Positions 42,085 through 53,178 of a DNA stretch of 64,000 nucleotides are shown here, piece by piece. Both the position numbers and the translations under genes were made by a program. The stretch's first letter is position 1; each line of letters starts with the position of its first letter. The stretch lies in NCBI GenBank assembly GCA_025765615.1, contig JAIVFJ010000058.1, positions 248,001 through 312,000 of the forward strand. Reading direction: 5' to 3'. This stretch comes from Zopfochytrium polystomum (taxonomy: Eukaryota > Chytridiomycota > Chytridiomycetes > Chytridiales > Chytridiaceae). Under the pieces are notes generated by a model. It did not search any database, was not told where the DNA came from, and worked only from the letters and a program-made list of their open reading frames with translations.

Positions 42085-43611
42085 CCCCGACGCCGTCCGC
42101 CGCCGCCGCCGCCCACCCTTCCTCCCTCAGCGGCAGCGGCATCGGCCCCGGTGGTGCCGCCCAAACCGCCCCAACAGACTCCCCTCCGCCGCCGCCCCGC
42201 GCCGCCGCCACGCCGTCCCCTCCGCCGCGGCGGCCATCCATCTTCGCGACCACAGCGCGGCACCAGCAGCAGCTGCGCGAGATCGCGCAGGCGCAGCTGG
42301 ACCTGCCGGTGCTTCCCGACGGCGAGGACGTGAGTGGCATCGGCGGCGGGCACTACGCCAAGCCGACGATCACGCGGCACGCGCACATCACCGAGACGCC
42401 TAAGTGGGTCGAGCGCGACAAGCTGAGCCGGAAGCAGGGCGCGCACGCCACGGTGTACATGGTCAACGGCGATCGGTACCTGGGCGAGTGGGCCGGCAAC
42501 TTGAAGCAAGGTGAGGGAGTATTGGCCGCCGGAAGGAGATTGTCTGACGACAAACGTTTTCCCACCGAATCAACAAAAAAAAAAAAAAAAAAAAAATGCA
42601 AATGAAGGAAACGGCACTTACTACTACAGCGACTCTGGGTCCATCTACGAGGGCGGCTGGCACGCAGACCTCCGCTCGGGCTACGGCACGTTCTCGGTGC
42701 CCGTCGCCCCACCGCCGGCGGCGGCTCACTCCACCGCGTCACCGTCCGCCACTCGACACGGACGCCTTCGCCGCCGACGACACCCACCGCGGCGGCCGCA
42801 AGCCGCACGGCAAGCCTCAGCCTGCGGCGTTCCTGCGCAAAGTGTACGCGGGCGAGTGGGCGAACGACCGGCGCGAAGGGGTCGGGACGTACTACTACGA
42901 GGACGGGTCGCAGTACACTGGGGCGGTGGCGCAACGACGAGAAGGAAGGGTGGGGCCGGATGACGTACGTCGACGGCAGCGTGTACGAGGGGGAGTGGCA
43001 CTGCGAGATGAGGCACGGGCAGGGTGTCCTCGTTATGCGTGAGTAAAGAGAGAGGGAGAGAGAAAGAGTCTATTTTCCGCTCCTTTTGCGGGTTCGAAAA
43101 GACTGTAGGAAATAACCCTGCATGAAATCCGTCGCTGCTGCCCACCCACCCTACACACATACCCACAGCCAACGGCGATCGCTACGAGGGCATGTGGCTG
43201 GACGACATGAAGGAGGGCCCGGGCAAGTTCATTTACAAGACGCGACGGCAGATGTACGAGGGCGAGTGGTCGCGGGGGCTCCCAAAGTGCGGCACGCTCG
43301 TGGACCTTCCGCCGCTGGCCGGCCACATGCCGAAAAAGTATCCCATCCCAGTCGTGAGTATTTCACAATCAGTAGTATTTATTCGTATAGAGATGGTCGC
43401 TTTCGAATCCTGTTTGTTGACAACCATGCAACAAACAACAACCAACAACACCAACAACCGGAAAAAAAAAAAAAAAAAAAAAAAACCACACAACATCCAG
43501 TTGGAGCTCGCCGAACCCGCGCGTATTCTGGACACACAGCGTGAAGAGATTCAAGCGGAGAGACTGCACAGGATGATGGCTGCATCGAGAGCGGACGACC
43601 CGGAGATGTAG
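42085..43611 (+). CDS. MORN3: MORN3-type MORN-repeat protein, two apparent frameshifts
   Basis: In animals MORN3 is expressed in testis and linked to the flagellum; a chytrid orthologue would suit a motile zoospore. The layout matches: an Ala/Pro-rich N-terminus, IAQAQLDLPVLPDGED, then MORN units NGDRYLGEWAGNLKQGNGTYYY, GSIYEGGWHADLRSGYGTF, RKVYAGEWANDRREGVGTYYYEDGSQYTG, RWRNDEKEGWGRMTYVDGSVYEGEW, NGDRYEGMWLDDMKEGPGKFIY, MYEGEWSRGLPKCGTLVDLP, then YPIPVLELAEPARIL. Introns: 42511-42607, 43039-43168 and 43354-43500. Exon 2 changes frame twice (about 42700-42760 and a GGGG run at about 42921) while the MORN pattern persists, suggesting sequence errors. The N-terminal start is unresolved, since no ATG is in frame, so the first exon or another indel lies near 42085. 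Stop TAG 43609-43611. Confidence 0.8.
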
Positions 43612-43731
43612 ACTTGGTAGACACACTCATTCGATGGGGTTGCATGGCTGTGTTGTCCAGACACCAGAACCACTCAACCCGCAAATAAATGAGAGAGTAA
43701 TATGTACACATCAGACGAACCTTTCTTGTTA

Positions 43732-46575
43732 TTATTCCGCGACACCGTCTTTCACCCTCTTCGCCACCGGCTCTTCAAACGCGCCGACACCTTCCGCTTT
43801 CCGCTTGGGCGCCGCGCCGCCGAGCGCCAGGCGGAACGCCACCTTCTCCCTCAGACCGCCCGTCGGCACTGCCGCCGTCACATCGACGATTTCGGGCGCC
43901 ACCGCAGCCGCCTTGCCGGTTGGGGCATCGCCTGAAGCCGTCCCGGCCTTGGCTTTCCCTTTTCCCTTGCTCTTCTTCAGCTGCACACCGCCTTTGGCAG
44001 CTGCTGCTTCCGCTAGAGAAACGTCGGGGGGCAGGACACCCCTATTTCCAACAGACAAGACAACGTGCGCTGACTGGAGTTGGCGAGTACGTTCTGCGAG
44101 GGCAGAGGCAGTGTTCAGGGGCGTGTCGTTGCTGAGCATCTTCATCAGTTTCAGCTCTTCTTCCTTGCGGAGAAGGCGCTTCTCGGTCTTCATCTTTCCA
44201 GACGATTTGCCGTGGAACTTGTGCGACAAGAAACGGAATGCCTAAATTACAATCGGAAAGCCCGTTGTAAGTATGGGTATGGAAAGACTTACATAACCAG
44301 CAGCTCCTGCACGGTACCTCTTTCGGGTTCATCTGGTGCCCAAACTCGTCCGTGTATTTGATTTCAATGTCAGGGGTATAGTTCTTGAATCGCTCTTCCA
44401 GTTCTCGCAGTCTTTGTCGTTCTGCTTGCCGGTTATCCTCTTCCAGCTGCCACTCATCGACATATCCGCCTCCTTTTCCGCCCTTGGCCTTATTTGCAGC
44501 TTTAACACGAGCCTTTTCCTTTTCCCGTTCCATTTCGCGCAGCTTGTCTTTCAGACGCTGCTCCGAAAGCCACTTTGCTCTCTCCTTTTGCTTCTTTTCT
44601 TTTTCCAAGGTTTCGTCATCGACCTTTTCGACGAACCCTTTCTGTTTCAACAGGGATAGGGTCGCCGCAAGTCCGGATGCGACAAGTGGTTCGTCTTCAA
44701 TTCCGCCTCCAGCCTGTTTGGGAACCAAAGTAGTGAGTAAAATTATCAACAAAGAGAGAGAGAGTGTGTGTGTGTGTGTGTGTGAGAAACGAACCAAAAC
44801 GTCTCCTGTATCGTCCTCTTCCCGTTTGACCTTTCGATCCGTATCCATGTCGTCACCTTCTTCGCGCCATCCTCCTCGCTCCTCCTCACTGTCGCTTTCG
44901 TCACGTTTGACCGAGAACTTCTCGTCCTCCTCATCATCGTCACTTATGAGTGCGCGCCGTGCCGGTTGGGGTTCTGGGCGGGATACCACAAAAGTTGGAG
45001 TAGTGGAAAGATTGCTAACAAATTCAGAAGTAGCAGAGAGGACGAGACCACTGCCGCTCGGAGTGATCTCAGGTTCCATTGACTCTGCTGCCTCTAACGC
45101 TGAAGTGCGGCAATTTAGACGAGTTGATGCTGGAAAAGGGCATTGACGTACTCTGAATGACATCTTCCGGCCGAACTCGCGGCTGACTCAGCATTGCAGC
45201 TCGCCGAGCCTTCGCTAGAGCCTCCTGGAGGTCGTCATCGTCAACAAAGTTCACGTCTTCAATGCTGGAGATTTTGTTGCTCGCAGAAAAGGCTTCTCTG
45301 GGTTTTTGTTCCTCTTCAACCTCCATTGCCGCATATCCGGCGCCATTGTCAAGTTCCGGATCGTCACGGACTCGGGACTTGGCCTTCTTCTTCCGCTTTT
45401 TCGGTTTGGCGAAGCTAACAACTTCCTCCTGTGTGTAGTAATCGCGAATCTCTTGCATCTTGTCGTACTCTAGAGATACGGCGGCCTTTCGAAGCTTTTC
45501 CGCGACAGAGTCTTCTTCGTTTAACCCATTCCCATTCTGCTCCTCGTTGCCAATCACAAACCCGACACGGACCGGCCTGTCGATCTCCTCATCGTAGTGC
45601 GAGAGAAGTGACCGCTTCTGACCAGGTGCTTTGAACTCGTCATCGTCGTAGGCATTGTACGCCTTCTTCTTTGACTTGTTCTCGAGGTTCTTCTTGAGGC
45701 GCTCTTTGTCCGCCACTGCAACACTAACAAGTTCGTCCTCGTCGGCGTCTTTGCAAAAATGTTAGCGAATACAGAATATTATCAGCACGTTTACCTTCGT
45801 CCAGAATTCGCCGGTCAGATAGCACGAGGATCTCATCTTTAATATCGCCGATGTCATGTCCAACGCGAAGACCCTTCAAATCCTCTACGAGGACGGATGA
45901 GAACTGCGCTCGAAAGTGAAACGACGGAAGTACCTGAAGTGTAAGCAGCGATTTGCTGCTCCTGCTCCTCAAACTCTCGTGCCTTGATGGCGGTCGCCTT
46001 ACGCTCCTTATCGAGCTTCTTGTGGCGCAGAGCCCACGAGTATGAGTCATCTTCACCATCGCTCGCGTCTCCGAGACCCTTACCAATCAGTTTCTTTTGG
46101 CGCTGCTCCTTGTTGTGTTCCCTGCGTCAACGCGGTTTTGCAATCTGAGGTTTAGGGTTTGAAAGCAGAGGGAAACAGAGGCACTGCAAGGACTAAAATT
46201 CATAGGAAACACAACGTAAACCGTACTTTGCAAGACTTTCAATGATGGCTTTCCTGTATGATGATAAAAGTCGGTTTGAGCCATGAACAGCGAATGGTCC
46301 GGAACTGACCTTTCCTCCCGTTTCTTCAGCCGTGCCTTCTCTGAAGCGTAATTTGCCATGGCGATCTGGTCTTTTTTGGAGCCCGTCGTTGTGTCCAGCG
46401 GTTTCAAGCCCAGTGCGATTCGGAGCTTGTTCGTATCCTCGACGGAAAGAGACACCTCCTCAGCGACACTCCCAGGAAGGGCTCCCTCCGCGTCGGTGCT
46501 GGTCATGTAGCTGTCGATGGCACTGTTGCCGCTGCTACGACTGCGGTCGCCTGACGATCGGGGCGCGGCGCTCAT
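43732..46575 (-). CDS. SNU66: U4/U6.U5 tri-snRNP protein SART1/SNU66, 791 aa
   Basis: Structural component of the spliceosomal tri-snRNP in the nucleus. Seven exons: 46575-46310, 46121-45934, 45908-45795, 45748-45152, 45099-44795, 44713-44318 and 44241-43732. All junctions are GT-AG with introns of about 25-190 nt and the frame stays open throughout. Family landmarks: VSLSVEDTNKLRIALGLKPLD at the N-terminus; SYSWALRHKKLDKERKA; AYDDDEFKAPGQKRSLLSHYDEEID; VNFVDDDDLQEALAKARR; LAATLSLLKQKGFVE; and the highly conserved [39 protein letters not shown] near the C-terminus. Long charged coiled-coil stretches lie between. The 5' end faces RPS4 across 103 bp. Confidence 0.92.
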
Positions 46576-46678
46576 CTCTTGGGATCGAACTTGTCAACGA
46601 AAAGACGGAAAGTGGTGTGATTGACTGGGTTAAACCCACCAACACTTTCTTCCAAGAAAACAAACCAACTCTGCAATC
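46576..46678. promoter_or_regulatory. 103-bp divergent promoter between SART1/SNU66 and RPS4
   Basis: The two ATG codons (46575 on -, 46679 on +) are 103 bp apart, so the 5' UTRs and core promoters of both genes must share this space. No obvious TATA box is present. Confidence 0.6.
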
Positions 46679-48013
46679 ATGGTAAAGCGGTCGACCCCAA
46701 CCCGATCTACCCCGTCCCATCCCATCCCATCCCATCCTGTCGATCCCCACAACCGGGACATATTTCCATCACCCTGTCCATACTCTCTACGTTTGCCATC
46801 GTCGCGATGAATCTCTGGGGGTCTTCCATACGGCCGCTGTTCGACTTTTTCGGTGCAGCAGAGCGGTGGCGGTCTGAGAGGGAAGGCGATCAACCTGGAT
46901 CTAACGGACGGAGCAGCTTCAGCGAGATGTCTACCTTCCTCTCAGAGTCCTAACTTCAATCTTGTGATCACCTGCTCGCTGTGGATCTCTAACGCATACT
47001 TCTTTTCATTCCAGGCTCGCGGTCCAAAGAAGCACCTTAAGCGCGTATGTACTCTTCACAAATTTCTCGCACTCAGCACAGTTACTGATTTCGTTACTCG
47101 TTTCCACAGCTTAATGCCCCCAAGCACTGGATGCTTGACAAGCTGACCGGTACCTGGGCGCCCCGCCCATCGTCCGGCCCGCACAAGCTCCGCGAGTCCC
47201 TTCCTCTCATCATCTTCCTCCGCAACCGTCTCCGATACGCCCTTACCAACAAGGAGACGAAGGCGATCGTCATGCAGCGTCTTATCAAAGTGGACGGGAA
47301 GGTTCGCACTGACATCACCTACCCGGCTGGCTTCATGGGTGAGTAATGGCTAGTTACTGGGCATGCACGGCTGATCTAATCGGTTGTTACCCATCTTATA
47401 AATGAACGATCGAAGACGTTATCACCATAGAGAGGACTGGCGAGAACTTCCGCCTGGTGTACGACACCAAGGGTCGCTTCACCATTCACCGCATCAGCGA
47501 GGAGGAGGCAAAGGTAAAACGGACTTATTTTCTCCGAAGTAGCCGGTGGCGTTCTCACGATTCTTTGATCGTCACAGTACAAGCTCGCGAAGGTGAAGAG
47601 CGTCAAGCTCGGTGCCAAGGGCATCCCGTACGCGGTCACCCACGACGGTCGCACCATCCGCTATCCCTGACCCGCTCGTCAAGGTTAACGACACCCTGAA
47701 GCTGGACATTGCCACTGGCAAGGCCACCGACTTCATCAAGTTCGAGACAGGCAACCTCGCTTACATCACCGGCGGTCGCAACATGGGTCGTATTGGTACC
47801 ATCACCCACCGCGAGCGCCACAACGGCGGTTTCGACATTGTCCACGTCAAGGACGCCCTCGGCCACTCGTTCGCCACCCGTCTGTCGAACGTGTTCGTCA
47901 TTGGTCTTGGAAGCAAGTCGTGGATCTCGCTGCCAAAGGGCAAGGGTCTCAAGCTCAGCATCAGCGAGGAGCGCGACAAGAGGAGGGAAGCGGCGCTCGC
48001 CGCCAAGGCGTAA
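46679..48013 (+). CDS. RPS4: 40S ribosomal protein S4 (eS4), one frameshift
   Basis: Small-subunit ribosomal protein. Exon 1 is only ATG (46679-46681), followed by GTAAAG; further exons are 47015-47044, 47110-47338, 47416-47513 and 47578-48013. Sequence agrees with eS4 throughout: [131 protein letters not shown]. The exon total is one base over a multiple of three; the extra base is in CCC at 47665-47667. Since eS4 is essential and the rest is perfectly conserved, an error in the sequence is the simplest reading. Corrected length would be 264 aa, the usual size. Confidence 0.95.
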
Positions 48014-49495
48014 GCGTGTATTGCTTGGCTATTTCCTTTGTCTTCTTCCTCTTTCTTTGATGTTGGGATGTGGTTGGTGAGCGATCAGCGAAGGGGGGCA
48101 CGAAATGAGTGTTGAAGGTTGACAGTTTACGGTTTTGACTGTCGTGCGTTGCGGTCATGGGTGTTGGCCAACAAATAAAACCGTGGTATTGTTCGGAAAC
48201 CCGATTTCCATTGTTTCGGTCTGGGCTCTGAGTGCGGTGCGCCTGGGCGCCTTGCATCCACACGACGAAGATTTTGCAGAAGATCGTGTGGCGACTGAAA
48301 TCGTTGGACCAGCATTAAAATACTTCACTCTTCAGTCATCTCTGAAAAATAATCACCACTGGCACACCACATCAAAGTCGCTTCCACACACAAACACCCT
48401 CTCTCTCTGTCTCTCTGTCTCTCTCGCTCCCTGCCTCTCTTCTACAAGTTCTCAGTCCCCGCGCTGTATCGCACACGGGCATACTTCATCAGCGGCGGCC
48501 GGCACACTGGCAGCAGTGATTTTTTTTTCTAGGCGTTGGAAATTTTCCTGCTTGGGTTCGCCCGTTTGTTCGTTTTCATGGAGTGAGCGTAAACAATTGG
48601 GGGGGAAAAGAAAACTCGACGGGAGGCACCATTGATTGACATGAGCCGCGACGTTTGGCGGGGGGCACCAGAGGAGAGAGAAAGCGAGACAGCGAGGAAG
48701 AGAAACCAACCAAACACTTTCCTCTCCGTCAAACGCCTTTCCCACCAATTCATATGCGGACTTGGGCCTGACCTGCGGTTGCGGCCCACCTTTCCAAATG
48801 ATTTTATCCGGGTGGCACTTTGGCCAACAAATTTATTTCCGTGTTTGGGCATGCATATGATTTCTTCTTTTGGTGGGGATTTCATTCTTCATGTTTGCTT
48901 TCATAGCAATTTTTCCCTTTTTTTTTTTTACTTTATAAATTGTGCAGGGCACAGTGATCTGTTCGGGCAACAAGCCAGACAGAGAATGGCACGCTGGGAA
49001 GGAAACGCAGGAGACAGACAGAGAGACAGAGGCCGAGACAGACAACTCACCAACGAAGCTTGTTGCGCGATCGAGGGTGCGGTGAGCACGACACCAGACC
49101 GGCGGACAGGGAAGAGAGGCAGTGCAAGCTGAGAAAATGGAGGCCTGTCTCTCTGTCGCCCTCTCTCTCGCCCTCTCTGCCCTCTCTCTCTCTCTCTCCC
49201 TCTCTGTCTCTCTCTCTCTCTCTGTCTGACTGTCTGACTGATCAGTCCCGCTCTTCGATAAGCATGGCCAGAACTATCATAAAACAGCGAACTTGCGAAA
49301 AGCTCAGCGACGCAAACAGCTCTCTCGTTCTTTCACTCTCTCTCTCCCTCTCTCTGTCTACTCGCGGCTTGCGGCTCGTCTCTCTCTCTCTCTCGCCGTC
49401 GTTCAATCTCAATCTCTTTTTGCGCGCTGCTCGCACTCATCCCCTTCCTTATTAAGCGTCAAACAGAGAGAAACTGTGAGCGCACGCGCCGCATC
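48014..49495. other. intergenic, CT-rich
   Basis: RPS4 3' flank and promoter of the SPRY gene. CT-rich tracts lie at 48398-48430, 49147-49232 and 49335-49400; Ser-Leu or Arg-Glu frames over them are artefacts. Confidence 0.5.
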
Positions 49496-52254
49496 ATGAT
49501 GGCATCCCACTCCATTCCACCTCGTTCTTACCACCACGACTTTGACGACAGTGGCGGCGGCGGCGGCGATGAAAGCCTGGGAGGCTTGGGCGGAGACGGC
49601 GGAAGACCTGCCGCACCCCCCGGCCGCTCGCGCTGCCTCGTCCTGCCGCCCCCACCGCCGCAGCCGCCGCAGCGACCTCGCTTAGCCTGCCGCGGGATGC
49701 CGACAAGGCCCGCAACGACAGCGACGCTAACGTGCGCAACACACACCGCCGCTCCATGCCCGTCCAACCCACCTCCTACTCTCCGCCTTTGCACTCTTTC
49801 GCTCAAATGGTCCACTCCTCACAGCTTCCTGCCGAGCACAATGGCCTCCGTTTTGCCTCGGCGACGAGCTCCGCAACGCCGAATTGGGCTCATTCCCTCC
49901 CCCAAGCGGCGCCCACGGCGCTGTCCTCGCGCATCGCTGTGGATCCAAAGGACTTTGCCTGGAAACGGCCGTCCGATCCCGCCGTCGCTTCAGCCGTCGT
50001 AGCGGCAGCAGCAGCCGCCGCCGCCGCCCCTGCCACCGCCCGCTTCCACGATGTGGCGATTGCCAAAGGTGCCCCCGATACACGCCGCCTCCACCTCGCC
50101 GAACGGGCAGAGCGCCCCCACGCCGACCCGTTCGCCCCCCTTGGCTTCATCCGCCCCTGCTCCGTCATCTCCAACCACCTCCTCACCCGCTCCAGCGCCT
50201 CCGACCCGTACTGCTACTTTGAAGTCCACCTCCCTCACCTCCAGCCGGGCGCCCTGGTCTCGATCGGCCTCGTCTCGGCAGCCTTTCTCGAAACGTCCAT
50301 GCCTGGCTACTCCCCCGTCTCGGTCGCATTCGCGTCGGACGGCACACGCTGCCACAGCGGCCGGACAAGCATCGCCTGCTCGCCATACCACGCGGACGGT
50401 TTCGGCCAAGGCGACGTCGTCGGCTGCGCGTACCGGCCCGTCACGGGCGACGTCTTTTTCACGCTGAACGGCGAGTACCTTGGTGAAGCCTTTTCACTCA
50501 AGCCCCGCCGCACGGACGGCAACACCCGCATGCTCCACTTTCACGCCGCCGTCGGCGCGGACGCTGGCTGTGTCGCGGAGTGCAACTTTGGTACCGCGCC
50601 GTTCGCCTACGAACCCGCCAACGAGGCCGGCCTGTCGTCGTCCTTCTCCCGCGCACCCGAACCGGCCCGCGCCGCCCCGGTGGACACGTTGCATCAGCCG
50701 ACTGCGGTCCGGCCCCGAGCGCTGTCGGACGCAGCAGCGCCCTTGGTACCCCCTCCTCGCACCGAGCGCAGCAAGTCGCCGCTGCCCAGGGGGACACCGA
50801 TCGCACCCGAGCGGGTTCAAGTGCCGATCGGTCCTGTGCCGCATCCCCAACGGGCCGTCCCCGCTCCTGCTCGCTCAGTTCCCCATGCGCGTGGGCTCCA
50901 GCGATAGCCTGCTCTCCGCAAACCCTCCGCACCGCCCGCCATCTCCCGTCAAACGAACACCGTCGCCGTCGCTGCCTCTTCCGTCCACATCTGCAGCAGC
51001 AGCAGCAGCACCCAGTCCGTTCTCGCCGCCCCCGCGGTGGGCGGCGTACGGCTCGCAAGGTGGCTCGCCACCGCCGTCAAGGGATGCTTCCCCCGCCTTC
51101 TTCTCTTTTCGCGTCCCTCCCCCGGCCGTCCGCCGCCTCTGCAAGCAGCAGCAGCAGCAGCCGCCCAAGCTCACCGCCGACCAGCTCCAGCAGCAGCTTT
51201 GGCATTCTTCGCACCCACGCATCTTTTGAGTCGGCGCAATCGACCGCCGCACCGTACGAGACACAAACCCTTGGCAGGGCTGCTGGCAGCGGCCGCAGCC
51301 GATTCCAGATCGTCGGCACAAGCAGCAGCAGCATCGGCGGCGGCGGCGGCGCGCAGCCGACGGTGCAGTCGAGCCGAAGCTGGGGCTCCGACGGGGCCGC
51401 GGCGGCGGCAGTACCGCCGGCGGTCAAGCTCGACGCCGCCGCCGTCCTCGGGCGCCGCCGCGCCGTCGTTCGAGACACAGACGCTGGGCAGGACCGGGCG
51501 CGGCCGCTTCCACATCGTGACGGGATCCGTCGCCCCCGCGGTCGCCCCCGCCGCCGCCGCCGCGGGCGCGCGGCCCGAGCCCACCGTCCAGCCGAGCCGG
51601 AGCTGGGGGTCGGACGACCAGCAGGCGTCCGACAAGTCGCGCCCGACCAGCCCCGACGCCGCAACGGCGCCGGCGACCGCGTGGTCGCCGCGCGCGCTGC
51701 TCGCGGCGCTGCCGTTTGCAAAGGCCGCCGCGAGCAAGGCCGCTGCTGCTGCCTCGGCGGCAGCGGCGGCAGCGGCTGGGGAGGGCCGACCGATGGAGGA
51801 GCGCGATGAGGACCGGCTCCCCGCCGCGGCTGAGGCGCCGCGGACGTCCCCTGCTGCCGCTTCTGCTGCCGCAGCTGCCCCGCGCACGTCGCCGGCAGCC
51901 AACGCACACCCGCTGTTGGAAGCCGCAGCTGCGGCCGTCGCCGCCGCCGGCGTCGCCGACAAAAGCGACGACGAGATCGACCTGGACGCGCTGAAGCGCG
52001 AGATCCTGCTGGTGTTCAACGAGCGCAAGAAGCTGTCGCGCAAGGTGCACAACAGCGAGGGCGCGGCGAGCAGCGTCAGCGTGGCGGCGGTGGGCGACGA
52101 GGTGTTTGTGGAGGGCCTGGCGGGGAAAGTTGTGACGGTGTTTGACGACGACGGCGAGGTGTGGGGCAGCGACGATGAGGATGAGGGTGAGGTGGATAGG
52201 GTTTTCAAGGCGATGCTGGAGAGGCTGGAGACGCTCGAGAAGAAGGGCACTTGA
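49496..52254 (+). CDS. SPRY-domain protein, low-complexity tail, several frame changes
   Basis: Starts at ATG 49496 (MMASHSIPPRSYHHDFDD). After a probable one-base slip in C6 (about 49616) the frame of 49732-50907 carries a SPRY domain at about 50150-50620: PLGFIRPCSVISNHLLT, YCYFEVHLPHLQPGALVSIGLVSAAF, PGYSPVSVAFASDG, FGQGDVVGCAYRPVTGDVFFTLNGEYLGEAF. This is the RanBP9/Ssh4-like form, a peptide-binding beta-sandwich often used in ubiquitin or trafficking adaptors. Beyond it, Ser/Pro/Ala-rich sequence hops between frames (near 50870, 51200 and 51430) and contains two copies of an ETQTLGR...SRSWGSD motif. The last part has DEIDLDALKREILLVFNERKKLSRKVHNSEG and an acidic end (EKKGT, stop 52252-52254). 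Introns or sequence errors could explain the hops. Confidence 0.65.
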
Positions 52255-53178
52255 TGGCTGTGGGGGAGGGTTTCTCTCCCTTTTTTTTTTTCTGGTTGGC
52301 GATTCATTCTCGTGTTGATATTTGCTTTCTCAAAACCTCCGCCCAGTTTCTTGTTCTACTTTTCCCTTCTGTTTCTGGCTTCCTTTTGCCCTGCTTATCC
52401 TCATACGAGAATTCTTCAACCCCAATTCTTTGCTATTACTTGTACTGGCCCCAGTTCGTTCACGGCCGCCCATCCTCATCGTTTTGTTTCTTTGCCTCTA
52501 CAGATCCGAAATTACGCGATGATTATTTCTCGAACTCTAGATCAAGTGGTAACTCCCCCAAATTTGTATTCCCTCTTTTTCTCCCGCTTCACCTCGCTAC
52601 TTCCATCTCTGAACTTGTGAAAGCCTCGCTGGATTAACCCATGCCCCCGTCTTTCCGTGCTTTGGGGCCTCCGTCTATTAAAAAAATTCTACGTTCATTT
52701 CTCTTTATCTCTCCCTCTTCTCTCTCCTCCTCCTTCTTCTCATCAGCTTTCGTTGCTCGTCCTGCGTCCATCCGTTTCCAAGTTTCCACCAACCTTCCTC
52801 TGCCTTACTTTGACTCTTCTCCCTTTTATCGTGCGCAGTCGAGAGCGTTGTTCTCAGCCCGTAAGGGGGGAACGACCAAAACAAATGAAGCGCCAGGCTG
52901 AACAACTCCAGCGCTTTGTCTTCTGTTCCCTGCTGTAGGTTCGGCCCTCTGGCAGCGGAGATCCCGTGGAGAAAACGGTATTCAACGGTCGTAAGCGGTC
53001 CGCGAAGGAATTGGCAAGAAAAGTGTGCTCGGTGATTTTCACACTTCCCTCTTCATGTTCTCTTATCATTTACAGTTTTGCAGCATAAAGTAGTGAAACA
53101 TTCCTGCAAATAAGAATACAATGCACATTCCTACCCAACGCAATCCCATTCACAGCCGCCCAAGACGATCACCTCTTC
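52255..53178. other. intergenic, no gene seen
   Basis: Pyrimidine-rich 3' flanks of two convergent genes. Short frames have no motif. Confidence 0.45.
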
